From Actinocrispum wychmicini (GTDB taxonomy: Bacteria; Actinomycetota; Actinomycetes; Mycobacteriales; Pseudonocardiaceae): 64,000 nt of DNA. Below, piece by piece: positions 39,946 through 49,536 of the stretch; the first letter of the stretch is position 1, and each line of letters begins with the position of its first letter. The stretch spans positions 496,001-560,000 of the forward strand of contig NZ_SLWS01000004.1 in NCBI RefSeq assembly GCF_004345645.1. Direction: 5' to 3'. Under the pieces are notes generated by a model that was not told the DNA's origin, searched no databases, and was given only the letters and a program-made list of their open reading frames with translations. The translations under genes and the position numbers were made by a program.

Positions 39946-41786
39946 CCGTCTCAGACGAGCTCCAGTACGTGCTGAGGAGCAGGGAGCCGCGCACGCCGGC
40001 CACGTTCGCCGTCGCCGACATCACGATCGAGACAGTGTCCGTGACGATGCGGGACGGCGTGCGGCTCGCCACCGATCTGTACCTGCCGCCGGAGTCGCCC
40101 GCCCCGGTGATCGCGGTGCGTACACCGTACGGTCGTGACGCCGACCGGCTGGTGGCGGTCTTCATCGCGTTCGCGCGCCGAGGCTATGTCGTTGCGGTGC
40201 AAGACCTTCGCGGCACGGGCGACAGTGAACCCGAGGACCACGACTTCTACATGTTCGAGCCCGAGGACGGGTACGACTTCGTCGAGTGGGTCAGCGTCCA
40301 GGGCTGGTGCGACGGGTTCATCGGGTCGGTCGGCGGCTCGTACGTCGGCCAGGTGCAGTGGCCGATGGCGACCCACCCGAAGATGACCACGATCCTGCCG
40401 GAGGTCAGCGGGATCGGGGTCGGGGTCAAGACGGCGTCGTACCACATGGTGCTCAACGCCCTCGCGCGCTCGATCGGCCACGGTGAGGGCAAGACGGACA
40501 TCCCGTTCTGGCAGTTGGAGCCGATGATGCTGGCCGAGACGTTGTCGACCGGCTTGTTCAACGAGCCGTTCGACAGTCCGTCGCTGGCCGAGTTGGCGGA
40601 GTCGTTCCCCGCGCTCAAGGGCTTGTCCCCGGTTGAGGCGCAGGCCTGGTTGTGGGCGCACTACTGCTCGTTGACGTGCGCGGAACGGGCCGACTTCATC
40701 CGTGGCGTCACCGGGTCGACCCACGTCACCATGGTGGACGTCGAGCAGATCGGGCCGCTGCTCGGCCAGGGCGTCTCGATCGACCGGCACACGTTGCCCG
40801 CGGTCGACCCGGCCCGGCAGGTCGCCGACTTCCAGGCGATCCCGTTGCTGCGCACCGGCTGGTACGACTGGTTCGTCAACGACGCGTTGGCCACCTGGGA
40901 GCTTCTGCGCGAGCACGCGCCCGAACCGTTGCGCTCCCAGGCCCGGATCGTCATCACCCCGTCCGCGCACAACCAACCCGGGTACAAGGAACGGATGGGG
41001 GAACACCCGGAACTGCAGCACAACCACTGGTCCAATGTGGACTTCACGCTGAGCTGGTACCAGACCGTGCGGGAGGGCTCCATCGACGACTGGCCGCGCG
41101 TCATCTACTACCTCATGGGCGCCAACGAGTGGCGCGGCGCGGACGACTGGCCGCTTCCTGAGGCCGTGGAAACACGGTACTACCTGGGCGCCGACGGGAC
41201 GCTGAGCACGGCGGCCCCGCTGGCGCAGCAGGCCGCGGACCAGTACGTCTACGACCCGCTGGACCCGACCCCGACCGTGGGCGGCAGCATCGTCTCCTGG
41301 GTCTATCCACCTGGAAGCGTGGACGTCAGTGTGGTCCAGCAGCGTGACGACGTCCTCACCTACACGACCGAGCCGCTGGAGCATGACGTCGACGTCGTGG
41401 GCAAACTGGGGATGGTGCTCTACGCGAGTTCGTCCGCAGTGGACACTGACTTCGTCGCGCGGCTCAGCGATGTCGCCCCGGACGGGCGGGCCGTCCAGCT
41501 GCAGAACGGTCTACTGCGGGCGAGGTATCGCGACCTTGACCGTGGCGCCGAACCGCTTGTGCCCGGCGAGATCTACCGGCTGGAGGTCGACATGTGGGCG
41601 ACCGCGAACAGGTTCAGGGCCGGCCATCGGATCCGCGTCGACATCAGCTCCGCGGACTTCCCGCGGTTCGACCGGAACACCAACCTGGGTGGTGCGTCAG
41701 GAGATCCGGTCGCGGCGACCCAGATCGTCCACCGGGACGCGGCGCACCCCTCACACGTAGTACTGCCCATCTGTCCGGCCACGTGA
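39942..41786 (+). CDS. CocE/NonD alpha/beta hydrolase (peptidase S15)
   Basis: A 614-residue protein of the X-Pro dipeptidyl peptidase/cocaine esterase family. It has an alpha/beta-hydrolase domain with nucleophile GGSYVG (around residue 132) and His in SAHNQPG, and a C-terminal jelly-roll domain from about residue 410 (RADMW-type end, MWATANRFRAGHRIRVDISS). The family hydrolyses esters and acyl amides, including alpha-amino acid esters. ATG 39942 overlaps the dipeptidase stop. It is probably cytoplasmic and opens an ester or acyl bond in the substrate. Confidence 0.88.
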   Translation: MTVSDELQYVLRSREPRTPATFAVADITIETVSVTMRDGVRLATDLYLPPESPAPVIAVRTPYGRDADRLVAVFIAFARRGYVVAVQDLRGTGDSEPEDHDFYMFEPEDGYDFVEWVSVQGWCDGFIGSVGGSYVGQVQWPMATHPKMTTILPEVSGIGVGVKTASYHMVLNALARSIGHGEGKTDIPFWQLEPMMLAETLSTGLFNEPFDSPSLAELAESFPALKGLSPVEAQAWLWAHYCSLTCAERADFIRGVTGSTHVTMVDVEQIGPLLGQGVSIDRHTLPAVDPARQVADFQAIPLLRTGWYDWFVNDALATWELLREHAPEPLRSQARIVITPSAHNQPGYKERMGEHPELQHNHWSNVDFTLSWYQTVREGSIDDWPRVIYYLMGANEWRGADDWPLPEAVETRYYLGADGTLSTAAPLAQQAADQYVYDPLDPTPTVGGSIVSWVYPPGSVDVSVVQQRDDVLTYTTEPLEHDVDVVGKLGMVLYASSSAVDTDFVARLSDVAPDGRAVQLQNGLLRARYRDLDRGAEPLVPGEIYRLEVDMWATANRFRAGHRIRVDISSADFPRFDRNTNLGGASGDPVAATQIVHRDAAHPSHVVLPICPAT

Positions 41787-41800
41787 GCGTCGAGGATCGA

Positions 41801-42574
41801 ATGTCCTACCAGTACCTGGCCGTGGAGGAACACGGCGCGACCACCGTCGTGACGATGAACAAGCCACCCGTCAACGCGGTGAACCTGGCGATGTACGAGG
41901 AGATCCGCGACCTCTTCGGCCGGTTCGACGAAGTGCTGTCCGGGGTGAAGGCGGTCGTGCTCACCAGCGCCCTCAAGCACTTCTGCGCCGGGAACGAGGT
42001 CGAGGAGTTCTTCACCCTGTCCGAGGCCAACGCGGCGGGACGGATGCGGCTGGTCCGGGACGCCTTCGCGGCGATCTACGACTGCCCGGTTCCGGTGGTC
42101 GGCGCGGTCCGTGGGGCGGCGCTGGGTACCGGTCTGGCGATCGCGGCGAGCTGCGATGTGGTCGTGGCCGGGGAAAGTGCTCGGTTCGGGACGCCCGAGG
42201 TGAGCGTCGGCGTGATGGGCGGAGCCGCCCACCTCGGCCGCCTGGTTCCGCAACCGGTCGTGCGGGCGATGTACTTCACGGCCGAACCGTGGCCCGCCGC
42301 CGACCTCGTCCGGTTCGGGTCCGTGCTGCGGGTCGTCCCGGACGACGAAGTGCTGGACACGGCGCTCGGCCTGACCGAGAAGATGACGCGGCACAGCCTG
42401 GCCGCGCTGCGCCACGCCAAGGAGTCGTTGAACACCGTCGAGTTCATGGACCTGAAGGCCGGCTACGAGTTCGAGCAACGGATGACTGGGCGGCTCGCCG
42501 CCGAGCCCGACGCCAAGGAAGCCGTCGCCGCGCTCCGCGAGAAGCGGGCGCCGGTCTATCGAGACCACCGATGA
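41801..42574 (+). CDS. Enoyl-CoA hydratase/isomerase
   Basis: A 257-residue crotonase. The oxyanion hole is made by HFCAGNEVEEF and GAALGTGLAIAASCD; the second catalytic Glu is kept in GTPEVSVGVMGG, while the first is Ala in GLAIAAS, so the reaction may not be simple hydration. ATG 41801 with GAGG upstream is preferred; GTG 41783, overlapping the CocE stop, would add six residues. It follows the ligase and dehydrogenase in the same operon. Confidence 0.85.
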   Translation: MSYQYLAVEEHGATTVVTMNKPPVNAVNLAMYEEIRDLFGRFDEVLSGVKAVVLTSALKHFCAGNEVEEFFTLSEANAAGRMRLVRDAFAAIYDCPVPVVGAVRGAALGTGLAIAASCDVVVAGESARFGTPEVSVGVMGGAAHLGRLVPQPVVRAMYFTAEPWPAADLVRFGSVLRVVPDDEVLDTALGLTEKMTRHSLAALRHAKESLNTVEFMDLKAGYEFEQRMTGRLAAEPDAKEAVAALREKRAPVYRDHR

Positions 42575-44307
42575 CCGCTGGCGTCGTCGACTCGTTGTGG
42601 GTGTACCCGGTCAAGGGCGCCGTGGGCGTGCCGGTCGGCGAGGTCGACGTCCTGCCTAGCACCGGCGCGCTGCACGACCGTTCACTGGCGATCGCGCGCG
42701 GCGACCAGTCCGTGCCGCCCCGGACGACGTGGCGGCCGCGATCGGCCTTCAAGCAGGTGGCCCGCGATCCGGACATGACACAGGTGACGGTGACGATGCT
42801 CAGACCCGACGTGGTCGAGCTACGCCACCGCGCTCACCCGGACGGGGTGCGTTCGGACCAGCCTGATGAAGACCAGGAAGCCGTTCTGCGCCAGTGGTTC
42901 GGGGAGCCTGGGCTGCGTCTCGTCCACGCCGACACGACGGGCCTGTGGGACTGTGTGGACGCCGAACTGTCGCTGCTCAATCTGGCCTCGGTGCGTGCGC
43001 TCGAAGGAATGGCCGGCCGTGCGCTCGACCCCCGGCGATTCCGCGCCAACGTCCACCTGGACGGCCTGTCCGCGTTCGCCGAACTGTCCTGGGTGGGGCG
43101 GCGGATCCGGCTCGGCGACTGCGAAGTCGAGGTGATCCGACCCATCCAGCGTTGCCGTGCGACGTCCGCGAACCCGAGTACGGGGGAGCGGGACGTCGAG
43201 CTCCCTTCCCTGCTCGCCCGCGCCGTCGGCCACCCGAACATGGGTGTCTACGCGCGCCTGGTCGAGCCCGCGCGGCTTCGCGTCGGCGCTACAGTCGCCG
43301 TGGGTGGCGTTGACGGGCTGCGGGATGAGGCGACGCACACCTGGCCGCGGGAGGCCGAGGTCCTTGAGACGGTTCGCGAGGACGCCCGGACGGTCAGCCT
43401 GTGGCTCCGCGACCCCTACCTGCTCCCGGTGACGGCCGGCCAGCACGTCCGGGTGCACCTGCCCACCGCGGACGGCGGGCTGACCTGGCGCGCCTACAGC
43501 GTCTCCGGCCGGCGGGACGACCGGCTGCGGATCACGGTACGGCTGCGCGGGTTGGTCTCGAAGCGCCTCGCGTCGCTGGCCAGCGGCGACCGCTTGCTCG
43601 TCTCGGGTCCGTACGGAGCCCCTGCGTTCTCCCGAGAGCAGCTGCCGTTGTACTTGGTCAGTGCCGGCATCGGGATCACCCCCGTGGCCGCGGTGGTGCA
43701 GCAGCTGGTGGCGGCCGCCGACAGCCGCCCGGTCTCCGTGCTGCACGTCGACGCCAGCAAGGAAAGCGCGGCGCTGTGGCCCGAGGTTGCCGAGCACACC
43801 CGGCGATCCGGCGGGACGGCCACGCTCTTCGAGACAAGGACGGCCGCACGACGTCCCACCGCGCGCGACATCGTCGACATCCTGCCCGGCAACGCACAGG
43901 CACTCGTGTGCGGCTCGACCGACTTCGTCGACATGGTGTCCCGGGCCCTCCAAGGAGCTGGGGTCGACGCGGGCCGGATCCATGCCGACCCGTTCCTCTC
44001 GCCCGCGACCGACCCACCTGTCCGACGACCCGCGCCGACTCCAGGCCCACACCCGGTGACGTACCTGCCCGAAGGCACGACGGCAACCTGGACGGACGCC
44101 GATGGCACACTCCTTGAACTGGCCGAGCACCACGGGATACCAGTGCCCTTCTCCTGCCGCGCCGGCGCTTGCGGCACCTGCGCGCTCGACCTGGTGCGGG
44201 GCGACGTCTCGTATCTCGTCGATCCGGCGCTGCCGCCGGGTTCGCGAGTGCTGGCCTGCTCCGCGGTGCCCACCGGGCCGGTCACGCTCAAGCGGGTGTC
44301 GCCTTGA
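42571..44307 (+). CDS. MOSC (mARC/YcbX-like) fused to flavin reductase and 2Fe-2S ferredoxin
   Basis: A 578-residue three-part redox enzyme. Residues about 1-255 are MOSC_N plus MOSC, with C195 in QRCRATSANPSTG at the molybdenum-ligand position of mARC. Residues about 265-480 are a ferredoxin-reductase unit (RAYSVSG for flavin, LVSAGIGITP for NAD). The last 85 are a plant-type 2Fe-2S domain (CRAGACGTC plus a later Cys). mARC and YcbX reduce N-hydroxylated compounds and need a separate reductase; here the electron chain is built in. ATG 42571 overlaps the hydratase stop. It suggests an N-oxygenated group in the substrate. Confidence 0.85.
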   Translation: MTAGVVDSLWVYPVKGAVGVPVGEVDVLPSTGALHDRSLAIARGDQSVPPRTTWRPRSAFKQVARDPDMTQVTVTMLRPDVVELRHRAHPDGVRSDQPDEDQEAVLRQWFGEPGLRLVHADTTGLWDCVDAELSLLNLASVRALEGMAGRALDPRRFRANVHLDGLSAFAELSWVGRRIRLGDCEVEVIRPIQRCRATSANPSTGERDVELPSLLARAVGHPNMGVYARLVEPARLRVGATVAVGGVDGLRDEATHTWPREAEVLETVREDARTVSLWLRDPYLLPVTAGQHVRVHLPTADGGLTWRAYSVSGRRDDRLRITVRLRGLVSKRLASLASGDRLLVSGPYGAPAFSREQLPLYLVSAGIGITPVAAVVQQLVAAADSRPVSVLHVDASKESAALWPEVAEHTRRSGGTATLFETRTAARRPTARDIVDILPGNAQALVCGSTDFVDMVSRALQGAGVDAGRIHADPFLSPATDPPVRRPAPTPGPHPVTYLPEGTTATWTDADGTLLELAEHHGIPVPFSCRAGACGTCALDLVRGDVSYLVDPALPPGSRVLACSAVPTGPVTLKRVSP

Positions 44308-44392
44308 CTTGCGTCGCGTGTCGAGGCGGCGCACCGAAGTTTTCGACGCTCGTCGTTTCAGCCGCGGCCCGCGGTCCGGGAGCATCCACACC

Positions 44393-45058
44393 ATGAAACC
44401 CACTCCGGCCAGTGAGCGGGTCCGGATCCGGCGACGTCCCGCGCGCGGATCGTACGACCTGGACCTGGTTCGCTCGATCTTCGACGACGCGCTGCTCTGC
44501 CATGTGGCCTTAGTGGACGCCGGTGATCCGGTCGTCCTGCCGACCTTGCACGTCCGGATCGGGGACGAGCTGCTGATCCATGGCGCCCGGCAGAACAGGA
44601 TGATGACCAGGGTCGCGGCCGGGGCACCGGTGTGCGTCGAGGCCACAGTGGTCGACTCGCTCGTCCTGGGACGCAGCGTTCTGCAGAACTCGGTCAACTA
44701 TCGATCCGCCGTCGTGATGGGCGAGGGGCGAGCTGTCGAGGATCCGGACGAGGTGCTGCCGCGGATGCACGCGCTCATCGACAAGTGGACTCCGGGCCGG
44801 CTCCCGTTCCTTCGTCCGCTCACCGACGCCGAGCTGCGATCCGTGCTGCTCGTTTCGGTCCCGATCACCGAGGTGTCGGCGAAGGTACGCACCGGGGACG
44901 CCCACGATGTGGACGCCGACCGATCCCGGCCGGTCTGGGCGGGTCAGCTTCCGCTCCGGGTGGTCGCCGGTGCCCCGGTGCCGGACGACCACGTGCCGAC
45001 CGGGATGCCCGTTCCCGACCACCTGGTGGGATGGGGTGAGGGCCGATCCGGGGTGTGA
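44393..45058 (+). CDS. PNPOx-like flavin/nucleotide-binding protein
   Basis: A 221-residue split-barrel protein of the pyridoxamine-phosphate-oxidase-like family (NimA/Pnp_ox-like type): ALLCHVALVDAGDPVVLPTLHVRIGDELLIHGARQ is typical, cited here only by residues 35-70. The usual cofactor is FMN or heme. ATG 44393 lacks a strong ribosome site. An 85-base gap separates it from the MOSC gene, and it overlaps the PucR start by four bases. Its part in the pathway is unclear; a detoxifying nitro- or N-oxide reductase role would fit the neighbour. Confidence 0.72.
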   Translation: MKPTPASERVRIRRRPARGSYDLDLVRSIFDDALLCHVALVDAGDPVVLPTLHVRIGDELLIHGARQNRMMTRVAAGAPVCVEATVVDSLVLGRSVLQNSVNYRSAVVMGEGRAVEDPDEVLPRMHALIDKWTPGRLPFLRPLTDAELRSVLLVSVPITEVSAKVRTGDAHDVDADRSRPVWAGQLPLRVVAGAPVPDDHVPTGMPVPDHLVGWGEGRSGV

Positions 45059-46314
45059 GAACGGCTCGGGTGGATACCATGGTGACCATGGTGTCCGAGC
45101 TGCAGCGTCTGGCTGACGCGCTCGGCCACAGCCTGAAGCGCAACGTGTCCGTCGACGACCCGACGATGCACCAGATCGCGTTCTCGTCCCATGTGTACGA
45201 ACCGATCGACCTGCTCCGGCAACGGTCGATCCTGCGGAAGGACCTGCCTCCCGAGGTGGTTGCGTGGCTCCGCGCCGCCGGTGCTTTCAACGCCCAAGGG
45301 CCGTTGCGGCCGCCGCTCAACGAGGCCATCGGCGCGACCGAGCAGCGCTTGTGCCTCCCCATTCGGCACCACGGGCTGCTGGTCGGCTTCCTGTGGGTGA
45401 TGGAGGGGACGGACGCTGTCTCCGACGACGAACTCGCCACGGTACTCAGCGCGGTCGACAGTCTCGCGGTGGTCATGCGGCGCGAGCAGTTGGCCGGTGA
45501 GGTCCGCCGCGCCCAGGTGCGGGAGCTGGCGACCGAGCTGATCTTCGCCGCGGACGCGTCCGCGCGGCGGGCGGCGGCCGAGAAGGTGTTGGAGGCCGAG
45601 CTTTTCGTGCCGAACGAGCCGCTGTTCGTCCTCGTCGTCTCCCTGCACGCGGATCGCAGAGCGATGTCCGATGAGGAGCGCGGTACGTTGGACGGCCTGC
45701 TCGACCGCGTCAGTCGCAGGCTCAGTGACCGGCGGCAGCTGGCGCTGTCCCGGCGCGACCACGGAATCCTGGTGCTCTCCGGCCGGGATCCGCTGATCGG
45801 TGGCCGCGCCCGGGATCTGCTCTATCAGGACCTGCTCGCCGACCTGGTCCGCGACCTGCCGGGGACGAGCCCGTTGGTTGGGATCGGCGACGTCGTTGAC
45901 GACCTCGCGGACGCCAACCGTTCCCATCGTGACGCCGAGCGGGCGGTGCGGGTCGCTCGTCTCGTCGACGGCGTGGGGTCGATCGTGCGAGCCGACCAGC
46001 TCGGCGTTTACGGTGTGCTCGCCCGCATCCCGGCGGAGGACCTGGACGCGTCGACCGTGCCGCCGGGGCTCCTTGACCTCCTGGGCTTGGGCGCCAAGGG
46101 CAAGCAGCTGATTGACACGCTTGAGGCCTATCTCGACAACGCCGGCGACGGGCCGGCGACCGCCGAGCAGTTGTTCGTCCACCGGACCACCCTCTACTAC
46201 CGACTCCAGCGGATCGAGGAGCTGACCGGCGCCCGGCTGTCGAACGGCGAGGATCGACTGGCGTTCCATCTCGGCCTCAAGATCGCGACCCTCCTCGGGC
46301 TGCGAGCGCCCTGA
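45055..46314 (+). CDS. PucR/CdaR family transcriptional regulator
   Basis: A 419-residue regulator with a GAF-like N-terminal part (about residues 10-150), a central GGDEF-like CdaR module and a C-terminal PucR helix-turn-helix (ATAEQLFVHRTTLYYRLQRI, about residues 364-383). Members activate catabolic genes for purines, gamma-aminobutyrate or proline. GTG 45055 overlaps the previous stop; ATG 45079 is the alternative. It converges on the proline-racemase-like gene with a 3-base gap and may control that gene and the thiolase. Confidence 0.87.
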   Translation: MRTARVDTMVTMVSELQRLADALGHSLKRNVSVDDPTMHQIAFSSHVYEPIDLLRQRSILRKDLPPEVVAWLRAAGAFNAQGPLRPPLNEAIGATEQRLCLPIRHHGLLVGFLWVMEGTDAVSDDELATVLSAVDSLAVVMRREQLAGEVRRAQVRELATELIFAADASARRAAAEKVLEAELFVPNEPLFVLVVSLHADRRAMSDEERGTLDGLLDRVSRRLSDRRQLALSRRDHGILVLSGRDPLIGGRARDLLYQDLLADLVRDLPGTSPLVGIGDVVDDLADANRSHRDAERAVRVARLVDGVGSIVRADQLGVYGVLARIPAEDLDASTVPPGLLDLLGLGAKGKQLIDTLEAYLDNAGDGPATAEQLFVHRTTLYYRLQRIEELTGARLSNGEDRLAFHLGLKIATLLGLRAP

Positions 46315-46317
46315 CGC

Positions 46318-47169
46318 CTACCCGGTCACGGCCGGCCGGCCGGAGATCTGGATCGCCCGTGAGCCGCCCGGATCGTCCACAGAGGACGCCGTGAACACGT
46401 TGTCGAACGGGCTCACGTGGACGAGGCGGCTGCCCGGAACCACGTCGCCGTCCTCGACCGCCAGGATGTAGCGAGCACACGTGCCAGTGCCGCACGGTCC
46501 CAGGTTCAGGATCGCGTCGCCCCAGATCACCGCGCTCGTCGTGCGTGCGGACTTCACCGGTGTGGTGAGCAGGAGCATGTTCGGGCGCGCTGGGCCCGCG
46601 CTGAGGGCTTTGAGGAGAGCTGAGCCACGCTCGGTGAGAGTGTGCGCCGCCGCGGCGGAGATCTCGACCGCCAGCTCGGCGGCGGACACCGCGGCGAAGA
46701 CGTTGCCGCCAACCGACACGGTACGGACCCGGAGTCGCTTGCCTTCGTAGTCGACTTCGGCGACGTCGACCCGAGAGGTCCCCGGAGGCATGGTGAGGAC
46801 GACGCGGGCGTCCTTTGCGGACCGAGCGGTGATCAAGCCCGCGCCTGTCTCCAGCCGCACCTCAGGTCGGGACTCGAGAACGAGCATCGCGGCGAACATG
46901 CTCGCCTCACCGCAGCCACCGAGCGGTCCGTCGGCGGCCACGAAGACCAGCCCGTGATCCGCGTCGCTGTCGACGGGCGTGACCAGGACGGCGACGATCG
47001 CGCCGGGATCCCCGGCATGCACGTCGAAATAGTCACGTCGGATCTCTTCCAGGGTGTCCGCCATCAGGGCGGGCACCTCGCGCATCTGCGACGCGGCATG
47101 GGTCACGGCCGTGGCGTCGTAGCAAGCGACCGGCTGACCTTCGGTGTCGCCAAACGCCAGCGGGGTCAC
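46318..47169 (-). CDS. Proline racemase/hydroxyproline epimerase-like protein
   Basis: A 283-residue member of the proline racemase family. Both catalytic cysteines are present: C86 in GGCGEAS and C226 in GPCGTGT. The first motif is CGE rather than the usual CGH, and the protein is some 30-50 residues shorter than typical members. Two cysteines argue for racemase/epimerase chemistry rather than the Cys/Thr dehydratases. GTG 47169 overlaps the thiolase stop (GTGA). It likely inverts or processes an amino acid released by the hydrolases. Confidence 0.75.
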   Translation of the reverse strand: MTPLAFGDTEGQPVACYDATAVTHAASQMREVPALMADTLEEIRRDYFDVHAGDPGAIVAVLVTPVDSDADHGLVFVAADGPLGGCGEASMFAAMLVLESRPEVRLETGAGLITARSAKDARVVLTMPPGTSRVDVAEVDYEGKRLRVRTVSVGGNVFAAVSAAELAVEISAAAAHTLTERGSALLKALSAGPARPNMLLLTTPVKSARTTSAVIWGDAILNLGPCGTGTCARYILAVEDGDVVPGSRLVHVSPFDNVFTASSVDDPGGSRAIQISGRPAVTG

Positions 47170-48356
47170 AGCGTCCCGCTCCGGTATGCGGTCACGACGA
47201 CGGCGCCGCCGAGTCCGATGTTGTGCTGGAGGGCGACGGTCGCGCCCGCCACTTGACGGGCGTCGGCCTCGCCGCGCAGTTGCCACGTGAGCTCGGCGCA
47301 CTGGGCGAGGCCGGTGGCGCCGAGCGGGTGGCCCTTGGAGATCAGGCCGCCGGACGGGTTCACCACCCAGCGGCCGCCGTAGGTGGTGTCGTCGCTGTCG
47401 ACCAGCTTGTGCCCCTCGCCCTCGTCGGCCAGGCCAAGCGCCTCGTAGGTGAACAGCTCGTTCGGGGCGAAGCAGTCGTGCAGCTCGATCACGTCGACGT
47501 CGGCCGGGGTGAGCCCGGACTGGGCGTAGACCTGCTCCGCAGCCTTCCGGCTCATGTCCGTGCCGACCAGGTTGACCGCGCTGTCGAAGGTGGAGCGCAT
47601 GTCGGTGACCATGGCCTGGCCGACGATCTCGATCGCGCGGTCACCGAGGTCGTTCCGCTCGACGAACCGCTCGCTGGCGAGCACCGCGGCGCCGGAGCCG
47701 TCGGACGTCGGCGAGCACATCAGCCTGGTCAGGCCCGCGTCGGCGTAGACCATCTTGGCGTGCTTGACGTCTTCGACCGAGTAGACGTCCTGGAACTGGG
47801 CGTACGGGTTGTTCGCCGAGTGCCGGTGGTTCTTCGCGGCGATCTTAGCGAAGTGCTCCGGCGTGGAGCCGTACTTCTCGTTGTGCTCCAACCCGGCGAC
47901 ACCGTACATCCACGGGGCCGGCGGGGAGGCGAACTCACGGATCTCGGCCAGCGCCTGGACGTGCTTCTTCAGGGGCCACTCACGGTCCTCGTACGTCACG
48001 CTCAGCGAACCGGGCTGCATCTTCTCGAAGCCCAGTGCGAGCGTGCAGTCGGCCAGGCCGCCGCGGATCGCGTTCGCCGCCAGGTAGAGCGCGGTCGACC
48101 CGGTGGCGCAGTTGTTGTTCACGTTCGTGATCGGGATCCCGGTCATGCCGAGCTCGTAGACCGCGCGCTGGCCGGACGTGGACTCGCCGAACATGAACCC
48201 GACGTGGGCCTGCTCGACCGCCTCGAACGCGATCCCGGCGTCGGCCAGCGCCTTGGTGCCGGACTCCCGGGCCATCGCCGGGTAGTCCCAGCCCACCCGG
48301 CGGCCGGGTTTCTCGAACTTCGTCATGCCGACGCCGATGACGTAGACCTTGCTCAT
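47166..48356 (-). CDS. SCPx-type thiolase (lipid-transfer acetyl-CoA acyltransferase)
   Basis: A 396-residue thiolase-fold protein starting [18 protein letters not shown]. The nucleophilic Cys is in [10 protein letters not shown] (around residue 88), with [10 protein letters not shown] and the C-terminal [14 protein letters not shown] motifs. It belongs to the SCPx/nonspecific lipid-transfer thiolases common in actinobacterial sterol and branched-acyl breakdown. It would complete beta-oxidation begun by the plus-strand genes. ATG 48356 has a weak GGAAG upstream. It is co-translated with the racemase-like gene. Confidence 0.88.
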   Translation of the reverse strand: MSKVYVIGVGMTKFEKPGRRVGWDYPAMARESGTKALADAGIAFEAVEQAHVGFMFGESTSGQRAVYELGMTGIPITNVNNNCATGSTALYLAANAIRGGLADCTLALGFEKMQPGSLSVTYEDREWPLKKHVQALAEIREFASPPAPWMYGVAGLEHNEKYGSTPEHFAKIAAKNHRHSANNPYAQFQDVYSVEDVKHAKMVYADAGLTRLMCSPTSDGSGAAVLASERFVERNDLGDRAIEIVGQAMVTDMRSTFDSAVNLVGTDMSRKAAEQVYAQSGLTPADVDVIELHDCFAPNELFTYEALGLADEGEGHKLVDSDDTTYGGRWVVNPSGGLISKGHPLGATGLAQCAELTWQLRGEADARQVAGATVALQHNIGLGGAVVVTAYRSGTL

Positions 48357-48621
48357 GGTGGACAGACTGTCTTCCTGCCCCACGCACCGGCTACCGACAG
48401 CCGATGAACGTCACGGTCGTCGATTGCGACACCTGGTCGGGTGGGCTGGGAGTTTTCTGGGGACTCCCTGAACGTGGTGGCGCATTCCCTCAGGCCGACG
48501 GCGGGATCGGCGGTGCGAGGCGGCGGACATGGAGCCGGCATTCAGGAAACGCCCAGTAATCGGTTACCTGGCTGGGACACCGTGTCAGCATGCGTTCGCG
48601 ACAGGGCAAGGAGGCCGTCAG
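48357..48621. promoter_or_regulatory. Divergent intergenic region with GTAA-N4-TTAC palindrome
   Basis: A 265-base gap between the thiolase (minus) and an ABC ATPase (plus). GTAATCGGTTAC (48556-48567) is a perfect palindrome 55 bases before the ATPase start and could bind the response regulator encoded downstream. No copy of the GTAT-N4-ATAC regulon box is present, so the thiolase is probably under other control. Confidence 0.4.
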
Positions 48622-49536
48622 GTGATCGAAGTGCGGGGGCTGAGAAAGAACTACGGTGCCAAGGTCGCCGTGGACGATTTGAGTTTCACGGTGCGGTCCG
48701 GCCAGGTGACCGGGTTCCTCGGCCCCAACGGGGCAGGCAAGACGACCACGATGCGGATGATCCTGGGGCTCGACACCCCGTCAGCCGGGATCGCCACCGT
48801 GCGGGGAAAGCGGTACGTCGACCTGCCCCGGCCGATGCGGACGCTCGGCGCGCTGATCGACGCCAAGGCGGTGCACCCGAGCCGGACCGCCTACAACCAC
48901 CTGCTCTGCCTGGCCCAGAGCAACGGTCTGCCGAAGCGCCGGGTGGCCGAGGTGCTGGGCATCGTCGGCCTCGACGAGGTGGCGGGCAAGCGCGCGGGGA
49001 AGTTCTCGCTCGGGATGAGCCAGCGGCTCGGCATCGCGGGCACACTGCTCGGCGACCCGGAGGTCCTGATGTTCGACGAGCCCGTCAACGGCCTCGACCC
49101 GGAAGGCATCCGCTGGATCCGGCAGTTGATGCGCCGACTCGCCGGCGAAGGTCGCACGGTCCTGGTTTCCAGCCACCTCATGAGTGAGATGGCCCTGACC
49201 GCGGATCACCTGATCGTGATCGGCCGGGGCAAGCTGGTCGCGGACAGCAGCCTGCGGGACTTCGTTGAGGAGAGCTCCGAACGGACGGTCCTGGTCCGTA
49301 CCCCGTTCGTGGACGAGTTCGCCCGCCTGCTCCTGGCGAACGGCGCGGACGTCCGCACCGACCAAGCCGGTGTTCTCATCGTGTCCGGGATGGACAGCAT
49401 CGAGGTGGGGAAGCTGGCCGCGGCCGATGGTGTCGTGCTGGCGGAACTCACCCCGCAACGCACCTCGCTGGAGGAAGCGTTCATGGAGTTGACGCGCGAC
49501 AGCGTCGAGTACAACGTGGATGAAGGAGTGGCATGA
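48622..49536 (+). CDS. ABC transporter ATP-binding protein
   Basis: A 304-residue ATPase of the bacitracin/lantibiotic-type exporter branch. Walker A is GPNGAGKTT (about residues 38-46), signature FSLGMSQRLG, Walker B VLMFDEP and H-loop SSHLM. GTG 48622 follows a strong AAGGAGG. The next gene (permease) overlaps by ATGA, and a two-component system follows, a common layout for antimicrobial sensing and efflux. Confidence 0.88.
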   Translation: MIEVRGLRKNYGAKVAVDDLSFTVRSGQVTGFLGPNGAGKTTTMRMILGLDTPSAGIATVRGKRYVDLPRPMRTLGALIDAKAVHPSRTAYNHLLCLAQSNGLPKRRVAEVLGIVGLDEVAGKRAGKFSLGMSQRLGIAGTLLGDPEVLMFDEPVNGLDPEGIRWIRQLMRRLAGEGRTVLVSSHLMSEMALTADHLIVIGRGKLVADSSLRDFVEESSERTVLVRTPFVDEFARLLLANGADVRTDQAGVLIVSGMDSIEVGKLAAADGVVLAELTPQRTSLEEAFMELTRDSVEYNVDEGVA

